Shown here piece after piece: positions 16,313 through 24,974 of a stretch of DNA of 64,000 nucleotides. Source of the DNA: Streptomonospora mangrovi (GTDB lineage: Bacteria; Actinomycetota; Actinomycetes; Streptosporangiales; Streptosporangiaceae); NCBI RefSeq assembly GCF_027604915.1, contig NZ_JAJAQC010000005.1:124001-188000 (forward strand). The letters are read 5' to 3'. Position 1 is the stretch's first letter. Each line of letters starts with the position of its first letter. The notes beneath the pieces are model-generated. The model did not search any database. It worked only from the letters and a program-made list of their open reading frames with translations, and had not been told where the DNA came from. Made by a program: the position numbers and the translations under genes.

Positions 16313-17455
16313 CTACCGGAACTCGCGCAGCGCGGCCCGCAGGTCGCCCACGAGCAGGTCGGGCTCCTCCAGCGCCGCGAAGTGCCCGCCCCGGTCGAAC
16401 TCGGTCCAGCGCACGATCGGGTTGTTGCGCTCGGCCAGCCGCCGCACCGGCAGCATGATGTCCTCGGGGAACACCGCCACCGCCGTGGGCACCGCCGACT
16501 CCGGCTCCGGCTCGCCCCAGGTCTCCACGCCCTCCTTGTAGTAGCGCGCCGAGGACCCGGCCGTGCGGGTGAACCAGTACAGCGACACGTTGGTCAGCAG
16601 CGCGTCGCGGTCCACCGCGTCCTCGGGGACGTCGGTGCAGTCCGTCCACGCCTTGAACCCGTCGGCGATCCAGGCGAGCTGGGCCACCGGCGAGTCGGTC
16701 AGCGCGTAGGCCATGAGCTGCGGCTTGGTGCTCTGGATCGCCGCGTAGCCGCTCAGCTCGTACTCGTAGCGGTAGTGCTTCTCCAGGCTGCGCTTCTCCG
16801 CCTCCACCGCGACGTCGGCGGTCTCAGGCGTGGCCCCCGCCGAGAACACCTGGGTCAGGTGCAGCGCCGCCATGTGCTCGGCGTCGATGAGCGCCAGTTC
16901 CCGCGACACCAGCGCGCCGAAGTCCTGCCCGTGCGCGGCGTAGCGGGTGTAGCCCAGGCGGCGCATCAGCTCCCGCCACGCCCGCGCCACCCGCGCCACC
17001 GTCCACCCGGTCTCGCGGGTGGGTCCCGACAGCGTGAAGCCCGGCGGCGAGGGCACCACCACGTGGAACGCGTCGCCCGGGTCGCCGCCGTGCGCGCGCG
17101 GGTCGGCCAGCGGCCCCACCAGCTCGGCGAACTCCGCGAACGACCCCGGCCACCCGTGGGTGAGCAGCAGCGGCAGCGCGCCGGGCTCGGGCGAGCGCAC
17201 GTGCACGAAGTGCACCGGGTGCCCCTCCAGCTCGGTGGTGAAGTGCGGCAGCTCGTTGAGCCGCGCCTCCTGCGCCCGCCAGTCGAAGCCGGTGCGCCAG
17301 TACTCCGCCAGTTCCCGCAGGTAGCCCAGCGGCACGCCGTAGGACCAGTCCTCGGCGGGGTCGTCGGGCCAGCGGGTGCCCGCCAGGCGGCGGGCGAGGT
17401 CGTCGAGGTCGTCCTGGGGGATGTCGATGCGCAGCGGCGTGATCGTCTCGGTCAT
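16313..17455 (-). CDS. epoxide hydrolase
   Basis: The 380-residue alpha/beta hydrolase has the N-terminal EHN domain of microsomal-type epoxide hydrolases (LRIDIPQDDLDDLARRLAGTRWPDD, then YGVPLGYLRELAEYWRTGFDWRAQEARLNELPHF). The oxyanion region is HGWPGSFAEF, the nucleophile is Asp178 in HGQDFGALVS, and the catalytic His is His358 in RGGHFAALEEP. It opens epoxides to vicinal diols in the cytosol. The ATG at 17455 begins the conserved N-terminus. A WYL-domain regulator is transcribed divergently across a 63-base gap and probably controls this gene. Confidence 0.92.
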   Translation of the reverse strand: MTETITPLRIDIPQDDLDDLARRLAGTRWPDDPAEDWSYGVPLGYLRELAEYWRTGFDWRAQEARLNELPHFTTELEGHPVHFVHVRSPEPGALPLLLTHGWPGSFAEFAELVGPLADPRAHGGDPGDAFHVVVPSPPGFTLSGPTRETGWTVARVARAWRELMRRLGYTRYAAHGQDFGALVSRELALIDAEHMAALHLTQVFSAGATPETADVAVEAEKRSLEKHYRYEYELSGYAAIQSTKPQLMAYALTDSPVAQLAWIADGFKAWTDCTDVPEDAVDRDALLTNVSLYWFTRTAGSSARYYKEGVETWGEPEPESAVPTAVAVFPEDIMLPVRRLAERNNPIVRWTEFDRGGHFAALEEPDLLVGDLRAALREFR

Positions 17456-17476
17456 GGCGGGCACGCTAGGCGGGGT

Positions 17477-17497
17477 GGCGGACGACCTCCGTCCGCC
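17477..17497. promoter_or_regulatory. inverted repeat in the epoxide hydrolase/WYL regulator gap
   Basis: GGCGGAC and GTCCGCC flank a 7-base spacer. The repeat is central in the 63-base region shared by two divergent genes and is a natural candidate for the operator of the WYL regulator. Confidence 0.5.
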
Positions 17498-17518
17498 ATT
17501 CCTGCCAGACTCCCGCCC

Positions 17519-18529
17519 ATGATCGAGACCTCGGCCCGGCTGCTGCGGCTGCTGGGCCTGTTGCAGTCCCGCACGGAGTGGTCGGGCGCCGAACTCGCCG
17601 AGCGGCTGGGGGTCAGCACCCGCACCGTCCGGCGCGACGTCGACCGCCTGCGCGGCCTGGACTACCCGGTGGAGGTCGATCTGGGACCCTCCGGCGGCTA
17701 CCGGCTGGGCGCGGGCGGGCGCCTGCCGCCGCTGCTGCTGGACGACGAGGAGGCGGTGGCCGCCGCCGTCGCCCTGCGCACCGCCGCCGGAAGCAACGTC
17801 GCCGGGATCGGCGAGGCGGCGCTGCGCGCCCTGGTCAAGCTGCGCCAGGTGCTGCCGCCGCGCCTGCGCGGCCGGGTGGGCGCCCTGGACATCGCCATGG
17901 TGCGCGTCCCCGGCATGCCCTCGGTCGACGCCGGGGAGCTGGCCGCCATCGCCACCGCCTGCCGCGACCGGCGCGGCCTGCGGTTCGACTACCGCAGCCG
18001 CCCCGGCCGGGAGAGCGTGCGGCGGGTCGAGCCGCACCAGGTGGTGGTGTGGGGCGACCGCTGGTACCTGGTCGCCTGGGACCTCGACCGGGTCGACTGG
18101 CGCACGTTCCGGGTGGACCGCATGCGCCTGCGGCCCGGCACCGGCGCCCGGTTCGCCGCGCGCGAGGTGCCCGGCGGCGACGCGGCGGCGTTCGTCACCG
18201 CCAGCCTCGACCGCGCCTGGCCCCACCAGGCCACGGTGCGGCTGCACGCCCCGGCGGACTCCCCCACGGCCCGCCGCGCGCGGACCTACGGGCGCGTCGA
18301 GCCGGTGGACGAGCGCACCTGCCTGCTGCACTTCGGCGCCGACACCCTCCACTCCCTGGCCTTCCTGCTCGGCACGCTGGAGGAGGAGTTCGAGGTGGTG
18401 CGCCCGCCGGAGCTGGCCGCCGAACTCCGCCGCCTGGCCGCGCGCCTGGTGCGCGGCGCCGAGGCCGCGGAGGAGGAGGCGGTGGTGGAGGTGGAGAGGC
18501 GGGCGGACGCCCCGGCGGAACCGGGGTAG
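17519..18529 (+). CDS. YafY/DeoR-like WYL domain transcriptional regulator
   Basis: The 336-residue protein has an N-terminal winged HTH (SARLLRLLGLLQSRTEWSGAELAERLGVSTRTVRRDVDRLRGLDYPVEV), then GGYRLGAGGRLPPLLLDDEEAVAAAVAL, and a WYL domain (LRFDYRSRPGRESVRRVEPHQVVVWGDRWYLVAWDLDR..WRTFRVDRM), where RWYLVAWD holds the name-giving residues. WYL domains bind ligands or nucleic acids. A C-terminal WCX extension follows, ending in an acidic tail. It is divergent from the epoxide hydrolase gene, which suggests that it senses a substrate of that enzyme. The start ATG is at 17519. Confidence 0.9.
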   Translation: MIETSARLLRLLGLLQSRTEWSGAELAERLGVSTRTVRRDVDRLRGLDYPVEVDLGPSGGYRLGAGGRLPPLLLDDEEAVAAAVALRTAAGSNVAGIGEAALRALVKLRQVLPPRLRGRVGALDIAMVRVPGMPSVDAGELAAIATACRDRRGLRFDYRSRPGRESVRRVEPHQVVVWGDRWYLVAWDLDRVDWRTFRVDRMRLRPGTGARFAAREVPGGDAAAFVTASLDRAWPHQATVRLHAPADSPTARRARTYGRVEPVDERTCLLHFGADTLHSLAFLLGTLEEEFEVVRPPELAAELRRLAARLVRGAEAAEEEAVVEVERRADAPAEPG

Positions 18530-18542
18530 GGCGCCGTCCCGG

Positions 18543-20636
18543 CTAGCGCCCCTTGCCGCGCCCCTTGCCGCGCCCCCTGTCCGGATCGCGGCGGACGGCA
18601 TTGCGCAGGCCGCGCCCGCCGTGCCGGGCGGCGCCCTTCCGCAGGTCGCGCAGGCCCGGCGCGCGGGCGGCGGTCGGGCCGGCGCCCGCGCCCTCGGTCG
18701 CGGGCGGCCGGGAAAGGCCCAGGAATTTCAGCACGTACCCGGTCTCGACCTCGCGGACGGCCTCGGCCACCTCCTTCGGGCGCCGGTCGGGGTTGTGGCC
18801 GTCGGCGAAGTCGGTGAAGGAGATGTTGTCCTTGCCGCGCTCGCGGACCGCGTCCTCGAACGCCTTGGCCTGGCGGAAGCCGTAGCGGGTGTCCAGGGTG
18901 TAGCGGAGGACGTGCATCCTGCCGGTGATGCCGTCGCTGTTGAGCCGCGCCGAGGCCCGCTCCCATGCCTCGGGCGAGGCGTCCGGCGGCCCGCCGAAGT
19001 GGGTCTCGTGGGTGATGCGCATGGACAGCGCCGCCTTGGGGTCGGCGTGGTTGATCTCGGGGGCGAGCAGCGGGCCGCCGCAGACCCCGTTGGGAAAGCC
19101 CCGCGTCATGAGCAGTGCGACCAGGAATCCGCCGTAGGAGAACCCGTAGCCGGTCATGTGGTCGGGGTTGACCGCCCGTTCCGGGTTGGCCCGGCCCCGG
19201 GCCACGACGGCCTCGACGGCGGCTTGCAGGTGGTCCACCTCGGTGGTGCCCGCCCTGCCGTAGATGCTGGTGCGCCAGGCGCGGCCGTACCCGCCCGACC
19301 CCGCGTAGTCCGGCATCACCAGCACCGCGCCCGCCTTGACCGCCGTCTGGGAGACCTCCGAGGGCGGCGCGTTGGGGATGCTGGAGACCGGCCCGCCGTG
19401 CACGTCGAGCAGCAGCGGGTAGCCGCCCGGCGGCGGTGGGGCGGTGGGGGTCACCACCACGACCGACAGGCGGCCGTTCTCGGGTACCGCAACATCCACC
19501 CACATGCGCTGCACGCGGGCCTCGCCGGGTCCCAGCAGCGGCGGCTTGGACGGGGCGAACGGGAAGACCGCGCCGGAGGTGGAGCGGTACTCCCCCGCGC
19601 TGAACATGTTCTGCCACCGGTACTCGACGCTGCCGTCGGGGCGGGCGGCCACGTCCTTCAGCGTGCCGGGCTCGGTGGGCACCAGGGTGGGCGGGGCATC
19701 GGGCCGGGTGGTGTCGAACCTGTAGACGCGCTGGTCGAAGCCGTCGTTGAACACCGCCAGCGCGGTCCACCCGTCGGGCGCGTAGCGCGCCTCGGTCAGC
19801 CACCACGAGGTCCAGCGCTGGTACAGCTCCCCGACGACGCCTTCCCTGGAGAGGCGGCGCTCGTCGGCGGGGTCGTCGGCGTCGGCCACCACCAGGCTCC
19901 GCAGGTCGTCGTCGGGGCCTTCGCGGAACAGCAGGAGTTCGTGGGAGGCGGGGTCCGTGCTGAACTGGATCGGGACGACCGACACGCCCTCGCGGTCGCC
20001 CACCCGCCGGACGGGGGAGCCGTCGGCGGTGCGGCGGACGTCGGCCCACGCGCCGCCGATGACGCCGTTGACGAAGGCGACGAGCGTGCCGTCGGCCGAC
20101 AGCATCGGCCCGTTGAGGAGCGCGGTGTCGTCGGCCGCGATCTCGCGCACGGTGCCCTCCGTGCTCTCCGTGCCCTCCCGTTCGGCCACGTAGACCCCGA
20201 ACCGCTTCCCGCCGGGCGGGAGTTCGCCGTCGAACTCCATGCAGAACGCGAACTTCCCGGCACGGGCCGAGCCGCCGAGGTAGCGGCCGGGCGGGAGGCC
20301 GGGCGCGACGGGGGCCTCGTCACCGGGGGCGCTGGCGAAGGGCTGGCTCACCCAGGTCCCGTCCTCGGAACCGGGGTGGGTGGGCTTGAACCAGTACACG
20401 GTCTCGCCGTCCGCCGAGATGACGGCGTCCGCGGCGTTGTGCTCCAGGTCGGTCAGCCGACGCCGCTCGCCGGTGGTCCGGTCCCAGGAGTAGACCGCCC
20501 ACTTGCCGGGCTCGTCGTCCGGCGGTTCCTCGCGGTAGCAGTAGATGCTCCGGTCGGGCCGCCGCTCCGCGGTCCTCAGCTCCGCCGTGTCGCCCTGTTC
20601 GCGGGGCGCCCCCAGCGCCGTCGCCGCGTCGTCCAT
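18543..20636 (-). CDS. S9 family prolyl oligopeptidase-like peptidase
   Basis: The 697-residue protein has an N-terminal beta-propeller region (residues about 20-390) and a C-terminal alpha/beta hydrolase domain. The nucleophile is Ser500 in GYGFSYGGF, and the oxyanion part is DVHGGPVSS. The region ADGHNPDRRPKE near residue 610 carries the expected catalytic His. Such enzymes cleave short peptides, often as dipeptidyl or acylaminoacyl peptidases. No signal peptide is seen, so it is likely cytosolic. The C-terminus ends in an odd basic tail with repeated GKGR units, encoded by a 12-base direct repeat at 18549-18575. The ATG at 20636 was chosen by fit to the family length. Confidence 0.88.
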   Translation of the reverse strand: MDDAATALGAPREQGDTAELRTAERRPDRSIYCYREEPPDDEPGKWAVYSWDRTTGERRRLTDLEHNAADAVISADGETVYWFKPTHPGSEDGTWVSQPFASAPGDEAPVAPGLPPGRYLGGSARAGKFAFCMEFDGELPPGGKRFGVYVAEREGTESTEGTVREIAADDTALLNGPMLSADGTLVAFVNGVIGGAWADVRRTADGSPVRRVGDREGVSVVPIQFSTDPASHELLLFREGPDDDLRSLVVADADDPADERRLSREGVVGELYQRWTSWWLTEARYAPDGWTALAVFNDGFDQRVYRFDTTRPDAPPTLVPTEPGTLKDVAARPDGSVEYRWQNMFSAGEYRSTSGAVFPFAPSKPPLLGPGEARVQRMWVDVAVPENGRLSVVVVTPTAPPPPGGYPLLLDVHGGPVSSIPNAPPSEVSQTAVKAGAVLVMPDYAGSGGYGRAWRTSIYGRAGTTEVDHLQAAVEAVVARGRANPERAVNPDHMTGYGFSYGGFLVALLMTRGFPNGVCGGPLLAPEINHADPKAALSMRITHETHFGGPPDASPEAWERASARLNSDGITGRMHVLRYTLDTRYGFRQAKAFEDAVRERGKDNISFTDFADGHNPDRRPKEVAEAVREVETGYVLKFLGLSRPPATEGAGAGPTAARAPGLRDLRKGAARHGGRGLRNAVRRDPDRGRGKGRGKGR

Positions 20637-20810
20637 GGCACACCCCTCTCCCCGCCGCGCGCGGACCGCCTCGGCCGGGTGTCGACTCCGTTGTCGTCAG
20701 GCGGATCCTACGGGAGGCGGATCCACGGGAGTCGGCGTCCCGGCCCTTCTCAGCGCGGGTGCGGGGTGGAGGGGGTGGGGTGGTGGGGGTGGGGGTGCGG
20801 GCGGACCGAA

Positions 20811-20844
20811 GGATCGGGGGATCAGGGGATCGGGGGATCGGGGG
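20811..20844. repeat. GATCGGGG tandem repeat in a G-rich spacer
   Basis: Four copies of an 8-9-base unit (GATCGGGG, one copy GATCAGGG) lie in the 240-base gap between the FUSC gene end and the S9 peptidase start. The preceding 50 bases on the plus strand are runs of three to five G separated by T or C, which could fold into G-quadruplexes. No gene is visible in this gap. Confidence 0.7.
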
Positions 20845-20875
20845 CGAGGGCCGGGGCGATCAGGAGCGGGGCGCG

Positions 20876-22198
20876 TCACCCGCGCCGGCCGCGCTCGGTG
20901 GTCTCGTCGTGCTCGTCGTGCTCGCCGGGCTCACTGCCCGCCTCGCGTTCGACCGTCCGCCGCAGGACGTCGCACGTGTACTGGAACTCCTCCTGGAGCC
21001 GGGTGGCGTCCACCAGCAGGGTGGCGTACGGGCTGGTGCGGTCGGTCAGCGGCAGGTCGGCCTGCGAGACGTGGTCGGCCAGCCCCTGGGCGTACTCCTC
21101 GACCTGGTCCACCTTGCGGCACAGGTCCTCGGTCTGCTCGGCCAGCCGCTCCTCCTCCACCTCGCCAAGGTCGCGGGTGACCTCGGCGGCCGAGGCGAGG
21201 AAGTCGGCGTAGCGCCCCAGGAACTCCGTCCGGTCGGGACCGGCCTCGGTCTGGGCGACCGACACGTCCAGGGTGCGGGCCACCGACGCCAACTGGTAGC
21301 CGACCCGGTCGAGGGCGTCGACCACCTCCGCGTAGCCCGTGAACGACGTGTGCCCCCGGTTGCGCCGCAGCAGGCGGCGCGGGTTGTAGTACACGCTCTC
21401 CTCGGCCGTCCGCACCGCCGACCTGGCCTGGTCCACCTGGCGGCCGAGGTTGTTGGCGCGGCTGCGCCACTGCGCGGTCCGCTCCTCGTCCAGGGAGCCC
21501 TCGCGCAGCGGCGGGTGCATGTCGGAGATCAGGTCGCACATGACGTGCGCGAGCGCGCGCACGCCGTATTCCGCGCTGCGGAACCGCATCGGCGGCAGCA
21601 CCAGCAGGTTCACCAGCACGCCGACCCCGCACCCCACGCACACCAGCAGCACGATCTGGCCCAACTGCGCCAGCCGGTCCAGCGGCGTGGTGGCCGTGAC
21701 GTACATGGAGAACGCGAAGAACGCCGCCGTGGCCACCTGCGAGCCCTGCGAGCCCAGCCGGGGCCACCGCCCGATGACCAGCGCCCCCAACGCGACCAGC
21801 GCGAACGTCAGCACGTCCGACCCCGCCAGGAACCCGAACACCCCTTGGAGGGCCACCCCCAGCACCACCGCGCCCAGGTAGCGCAGCGACTGCGCCACCG
21901 ACTGGTACACCGTCACCTGCATCATCAGCACCGCCGAGAACGGCGCGAACGCCGGTGCCTGGGCGCGCATGCCGTAGTAGGCGATGGCCCAGGCGATGGT
22001 AGCGGCCAGCGTGCTCTTGGCGATCATCAGCAGGACGTTGCGCTCGTGGCCGTCGGACCGCGCGCGGTGCAGCCACTGCCGGGCGCGCGACCACCGGTCG
22101 ATGGACGCGGGCGCCAGTCCGGTCCGCTCCGAGGGGCGCCGCGACCGGCGCGGCGACCCCGACGACTGCGACGACTGCGACGACCCCGATGAACCCAT
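20876..22198 (-). CDS. FUSC family membrane protein (aromatic acid exporter-like)
   Basis: The 440-residue protein begins with a Ser/Arg-rich cytosolic segment, followed by about six membrane helices (residues 55-185: LLMIAKSTLAATIAWAIAYYG, FAPFSAVLMMQVTVYQSVAQSLRYLGAVVLGVALQGVFGFLAG, and so on) and a long helical cytosolic domain. The APFSAVLMMQVTVYQSVAQSLRYLGAVVLG pattern is typical of the FUSC/ArAE families, linked to export of aromatic acids or fusaric acid. The acidic tail EHDEHDETTERGRRG ends the protein. ATG 22198 has GGAGG upstream. Substrate unknown. Confidence 0.85.
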   Translation of the reverse strand: MGSSGSSQSSQSSGSPRRSRRPSERTGLAPASIDRWSRARQWLHRARSDGHERNVLLMIAKSTLAATIAWAIAYYGMRAQAPAFAPFSAVLMMQVTVYQSVAQSLRYLGAVVLGVALQGVFGFLAGSDVLTFALVALGALVIGRWPRLGSQGSQVATAAFFAFSMYVTATTPLDRLAQLGQIVLLVCVGCGVGVLVNLLVLPPMRFRSAEYGVRALAHVMCDLISDMHPPLREGSLDEERTAQWRSRANNLGRQVDQARSAVRTAEESVYYNPRRLLRRNRGHTSFTGYAEVVDALDRVGYQLASVARTLDVSVAQTEAGPDRTEFLGRYADFLASAAEVTRDLGEVEEERLAEQTEDLCRKVDQVEEYAQGLADHVSQADLPLTDRTSPYATLLVDATRLQEEFQYTCDVLRRTVEREAGSEPGEHDEHDETTERGRRG

Positions 22199-22315
22199 GC
22201 TCCGCTGCCTCCTGCCTCTGCCCTGCGCTCCCGTGCCGCCGCGCGGGACCGGCGGCCGGGCCGCGCGCTCACGTCGGCTCCCGCCCTCCTCCGGATAACC
22301 GCGAACGCCGCGAAC

Positions 22316-23674
22316 ATGTCGCATTCGGTGCGTGTCGGCGGCAACGGCCTGTCGGTCGTGGCCCCGCCGCGCCCGGTGGCCGAGACTGAGGCGGGGGTGG
22401 TGGGGGCGATGGCGGACGGCGAATCGGAGACGGCCGTGGCCGGGCTGCGGCTGCTGGCCGAGGTCAGCACGGTGGTGGGCAGCAGTCTGGACGGCGAGGA
22501 CGTACTGCGCCGCCTCGCCCGCCTGGTGGTGCCCGAACTCGCCGACTGGTGCGTGGTGGACCTCATCGGCGAGGAGATGCGCCGGGTGGCGCTGGTGCAC
22601 CGCGACCCCGACGTGCGCCCCGCCCCCTACACCGCCGGAATGACGCTGCCCGCGCCCGACCCGGTGGCCGCCAGCCCGGTCGAGCGGGTCCTGGCCGGTG
22701 AGGGGCCGCTGGTCGTCACCGACTTCCCCGCCGCCCGGAGCCCGCTGGGCCGCGAGCACCGGCAGCTCATCGACGCCTTCGGCGCCCACACCGAGGTGCT
22801 GGTGCCGCTGCGCGTGCGCGGCCGGGTGCTGGGGGTGCTGGGGCTGGTGCGGACCTCGCCCGAGCGCCCGGTGACGGACGAGGATCTGGGGCTGATTCAG
22901 GACATCGCCCACCGCGCCGCGATCGCGCTGGACAACGCCCGCCTGTACGCGTCGGTGCGCGGCGCCGCCCAGGACTTCCAGCGCGCGCTGCTGCCCCACC
23001 TGCCGGACCTGGGACCGCTGGAACTCGCCGCGCGCTACCTGCCCGCGCAGGACGAGGTGGAGGTGGGCGGCGACTGGTACGACGCGTTCGTGCTGCCCGA
23101 CGGCGCCGCCGCGCTGGCCGTGGGCGACGTCTGCGGCCACGACCAGACCGCCGCCGTGGATATGTCCAAGCTCCAGAACATGCTGCGCGCGCTGGCCTGG
23201 GACCGCGCGGAGCCGCCGAGCGGGATCGTGCGGCGGCTGGACGTGCTCATGGACCTGCTGGGGGCCAAGACCGCGACGGCCGTGTTCGGCCGCCTCCACG
23301 GCCCCGACGGGGGGCCGTGGTCCTGGACGTGGAGCAACGCCGGGCATCTGCCGCCGCTGCTGCTGACCCCCGACGCCCGCACCCGCTACCTCGGCGGCGA
23401 CCCCGACCTCATGCTGGGCACCGGGGTGCCGATGCCGCGCACCGATCGCACCGAGACCCTGCGGCCGGGGTGCACCCTGCTGCTCTACAGCGACGGGCTG
23501 GTCGAGCGGCGCGGGGAGTCCCTGTCGCGGGGGATGGTCCGGCTGCGCCAGCAGCTCGCGCTGCGCGCCCGCGAGCCGGTGGAGACGCTGTGCGACGCGC
23601 TGCTGGAGAGCATGGTCCCGCAGCGCGGCGACGACGTGGTCCTGCTGGCCCTGCGGGTGCCCGAGGGCGGGTGA
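22316..23674 (+). CDS. RsbU-like PP2C phosphatase with GAF domain
   Basis: The 452-residue protein has a GAF sensor domain (about residues 50-195, WCVVDLIGEEMRRVALVHRD ... VLVPLRVRGRVLGVLGLVRT) and a SpoIIE-type PP2C phosphatase domain (about 215-450). Metal-binding and catalytic landmarks are VGGDWYDAFVLPDG, VGDVCGHD, WSNAGHLPPLLL and LLYSDGLVERRGE. Such enzymes dephosphorylate anti-sigma antagonists in stress and development switches. The ATG at 22316 has no clear ribosome site; an internal ATG at 22409 with a G-rich leader is an alternative. It is divergent from the FUSC gene and lies near an RsbW-like ATPase gene, a likely functional partner type. Confidence 0.88.
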   Translation: MSHSVRVGGNGLSVVAPPRPVAETEAGVVGAMADGESETAVAGLRLLAEVSTVVGSSLDGEDVLRRLARLVVPELADWCVVDLIGEEMRRVALVHRDPDVRPAPYTAGMTLPAPDPVAASPVERVLAGEGPLVVTDFPAARSPLGREHRQLIDAFGAHTEVLVPLRVRGRVLGVLGLVRTSPERPVTDEDLGLIQDIAHRAAIALDNARLYASVRGAAQDFQRALLPHLPDLGPLELAARYLPAQDEVEVGGDWYDAFVLPDGAAALAVGDVCGHDQTAAVDMSKLQNMLRALAWDRAEPPSGIVRRLDVLMDLLGAKTATAVFGRLHGPDGGPWSWTWSNAGHLPPLLLTPDARTRYLGGDPDLMLGTGVPMPRTDRTETLRPGCTLLLYSDGLVERRGESLSRGMVRLRQQLALRAREPVETLCDALLESMVPQRGDDVVLLALRVPEGG

Positions 23675-23689
23675 GGGCGTGTGGGCGGT

Positions 23690-23938
23690 TTACAGTTCGG
23701 CGGCGCGAGCGGCGGCGAGGAAGGCGTCCCATTCGGCGGCGGGGAAGGCGAGGTGGCCGCGCTCGGGGTGCTTGGAGTCGCGAATGGCGGCCCCGGCGGG
23801 GAGGTCCGCGACCTCGACACAGTCGCCATTCACACCGCTGTGGCTGCTCTTGCGGAAGGACGGCGGCAGCGTGGCGACCTCGACGCAGTTTACATCGCGG
23901 CCACTGTAGCTACTCTTCCGGAATACCAATTCCTTCAT
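23690..23938 (-). CDS. DUF397 domain protein
   Basis: An 82-residue protein with two DUF397 half-repeats: FRKSSYSGRDVNCVEVATLP and FRKSSHSGVNGDCVEVADLP, followed by AIRDSKHPERGHLAFPAAEWDAFLAAAR. Proteins of this family are encoded beside XRE-DUF5753 regulators throughout actinobacteria and are thought to act with them. Here the start ATG at 23938 lies six bases after the regulator's stop codon, so the two form an operon. The doubled N-terminal module is a common variant. Confidence 0.9.
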   Translation of the reverse strand: MKELVFRKSSYSGRDVNCVEVATLPPSFRKSSHSGVNGDCVEVADLPAGAAIRDSKHPERGHLAFPAAEWDAFLAAARAAEL

Positions 23939-23943
23939 CGCTG

Positions 23944-24813
23944 TCAGTTACTTTCTAGATGATCGATGTGAGCTTTGATAAAGGCAGCCGATTCAGATGA
24001 ACTGCTAGCCGAACCCTGAATGTCGCCAAAGGTCGCCGAGTACGACTCGACCACGTCTGGTTCCTCAAGATAGAGGGCGTCGGTCAACGTAGGAACACAC
24101 ACGATCGTCGGATCGAGGGGACTGGGGAAGCTCATGATGACGAACGGTGCAGTCAGCCCCGCATGCGCTCCCTTGCTGAAGGGAAGCACTTGGACGTCGA
24201 TGTGAGGCATCTGCGCCATGTGTAACAGGTACCTCAACTGCTGGAGCATGACTTCCTTGCCACCGATAAGGCGATGGAACGCCGCCTCATCGATAACCGC
24301 TCGCAGGTGCACGGGATCGAACCGCGTGAGAATGTCCCGGCGTGCCATACGGGCATCGACTTGACGCTTGACCTCTTCCTGGTTGGCATACCGGGCGCCG
24401 TGAAAGATCGCTTCGGTGTACTCAGGGATCTGTAGCAGTCCAGGAATCACCTGCGCCTCGTACGTGCGCAGGTTCGATGCTTCGGCCTCGAAGTCGGGAA
24501 GCGTCTCGTTGCGGAAGACGTCTTTGTACTTGGCCCACCAACCGCGCTCCTTGGCGTCGCGAGCGAGTTGGTGGAGGGCTCCCCGCTTCTCGGCGTCGTC
24601 CACCTTGTACAGATCCAGCAGCTTATCGAGATCTGCGGGCTTTACCGACTTCGTCTCAGCATTCTCAATCATGCTGAGCTTCCCGACCGCCCAGCCGAGT
24701 TCCCTGGCGGCCTGGACCGCCGTGAGAGGCACCTCGATCCGAGCGCGGCGCAGCTCCGCCGAGAGTCGGCGACGCCGGAGGGAGGGACTGCGGGGGTGCT
24801 GCTGCATGATCAT
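23944..24813 (-). CDS. XRE family regulator with DUF5753 domain (WhiJ-like)
   Basis: The 289-residue protein has an N-terminal helix-turn-helix (SAELRRARIEVPLTAVQAARELGWAVGKLSMIENAETKSVKPADLDKLLDLY) and a C-terminal DUF5753 domain (LRTYEAQVIPGLLQIPEYTEAIF, then AVIDEAAFHRLIGGKEVMLQQLRYLLHMAQMPHIDVQVLPFSKGAHAGL, and IVCVPTLTDALYLEEPDVVESY). This architecture includes WhiJ and related streptomycete developmental regulators. It is paired with a DUF397 protein and diverges from an RsbW-like ATPase gene. Its base composition is lower in GC than flanking genes. Starts at 24813 or 24807 are both possible. Confidence 0.9.
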   Translation of the reverse strand: MIMQQHPRSPSLRRRRLSAELRRARIEVPLTAVQAARELGWAVGKLSMIENAETKSVKPADLDKLLDLYKVDDAEKRGALHQLARDAKERGWWAKYKDVFRNETLPDFEAEASNLRTYEAQVIPGLLQIPEYTEAIFHGARYANQEEVKRQVDARMARRDILTRFDPVHLRAVIDEAAFHRLIGGKEVMLQQLRYLLHMAQMPHIDVQVLPFSKGAHAGLTAPFVIMSFPSPLDPTIVCVPTLTDALYLEEPDVVESYSATFGDIQGSASSSSESAAFIKAHIDHLESN

Positions 24814-24825
24814 GAGCCTATCGCG

Positions 24826-24877
24826 ATACGAAAAGTATGAAGTTCATAAGTTCTGCTTGACTTGCATGAGCTTCAAG
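24826..24877. promoter_or_regulatory. AT-rich divergent promoter region with palindromes
   Basis: Two symmetric elements lie between the XRE gene and the ATPase gene. ATAC-GAAAA-GTAT is at 24826-24838. A 22-base imperfect palindrome is at 24856-24877, with outer arms CTTGA and TCAAG and CATG at its centre. TTGACT at 24857-24862 could be the -35 box for the rightward gene. These are candidate binding sites for the XRE-DUF5753 protein. Confidence 0.5.
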
Positions 24878-24974
24878 ATGACCATGGCAAGTGAGACCAG
24901 TCACTGTGGTTCCGCCCAGCGGTACTACGCACCGTCTCAGCCACACGCTCGTCCTCATGCTTGAAGGAGTCGCC

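Noticed and set aside
20761-20850. CRISPR array or origin iterons in the G-rich repeat region
   Set aside because: Units are only 8-9 bases, without spacers, and no Cas, replication or DnaA-box features are near.
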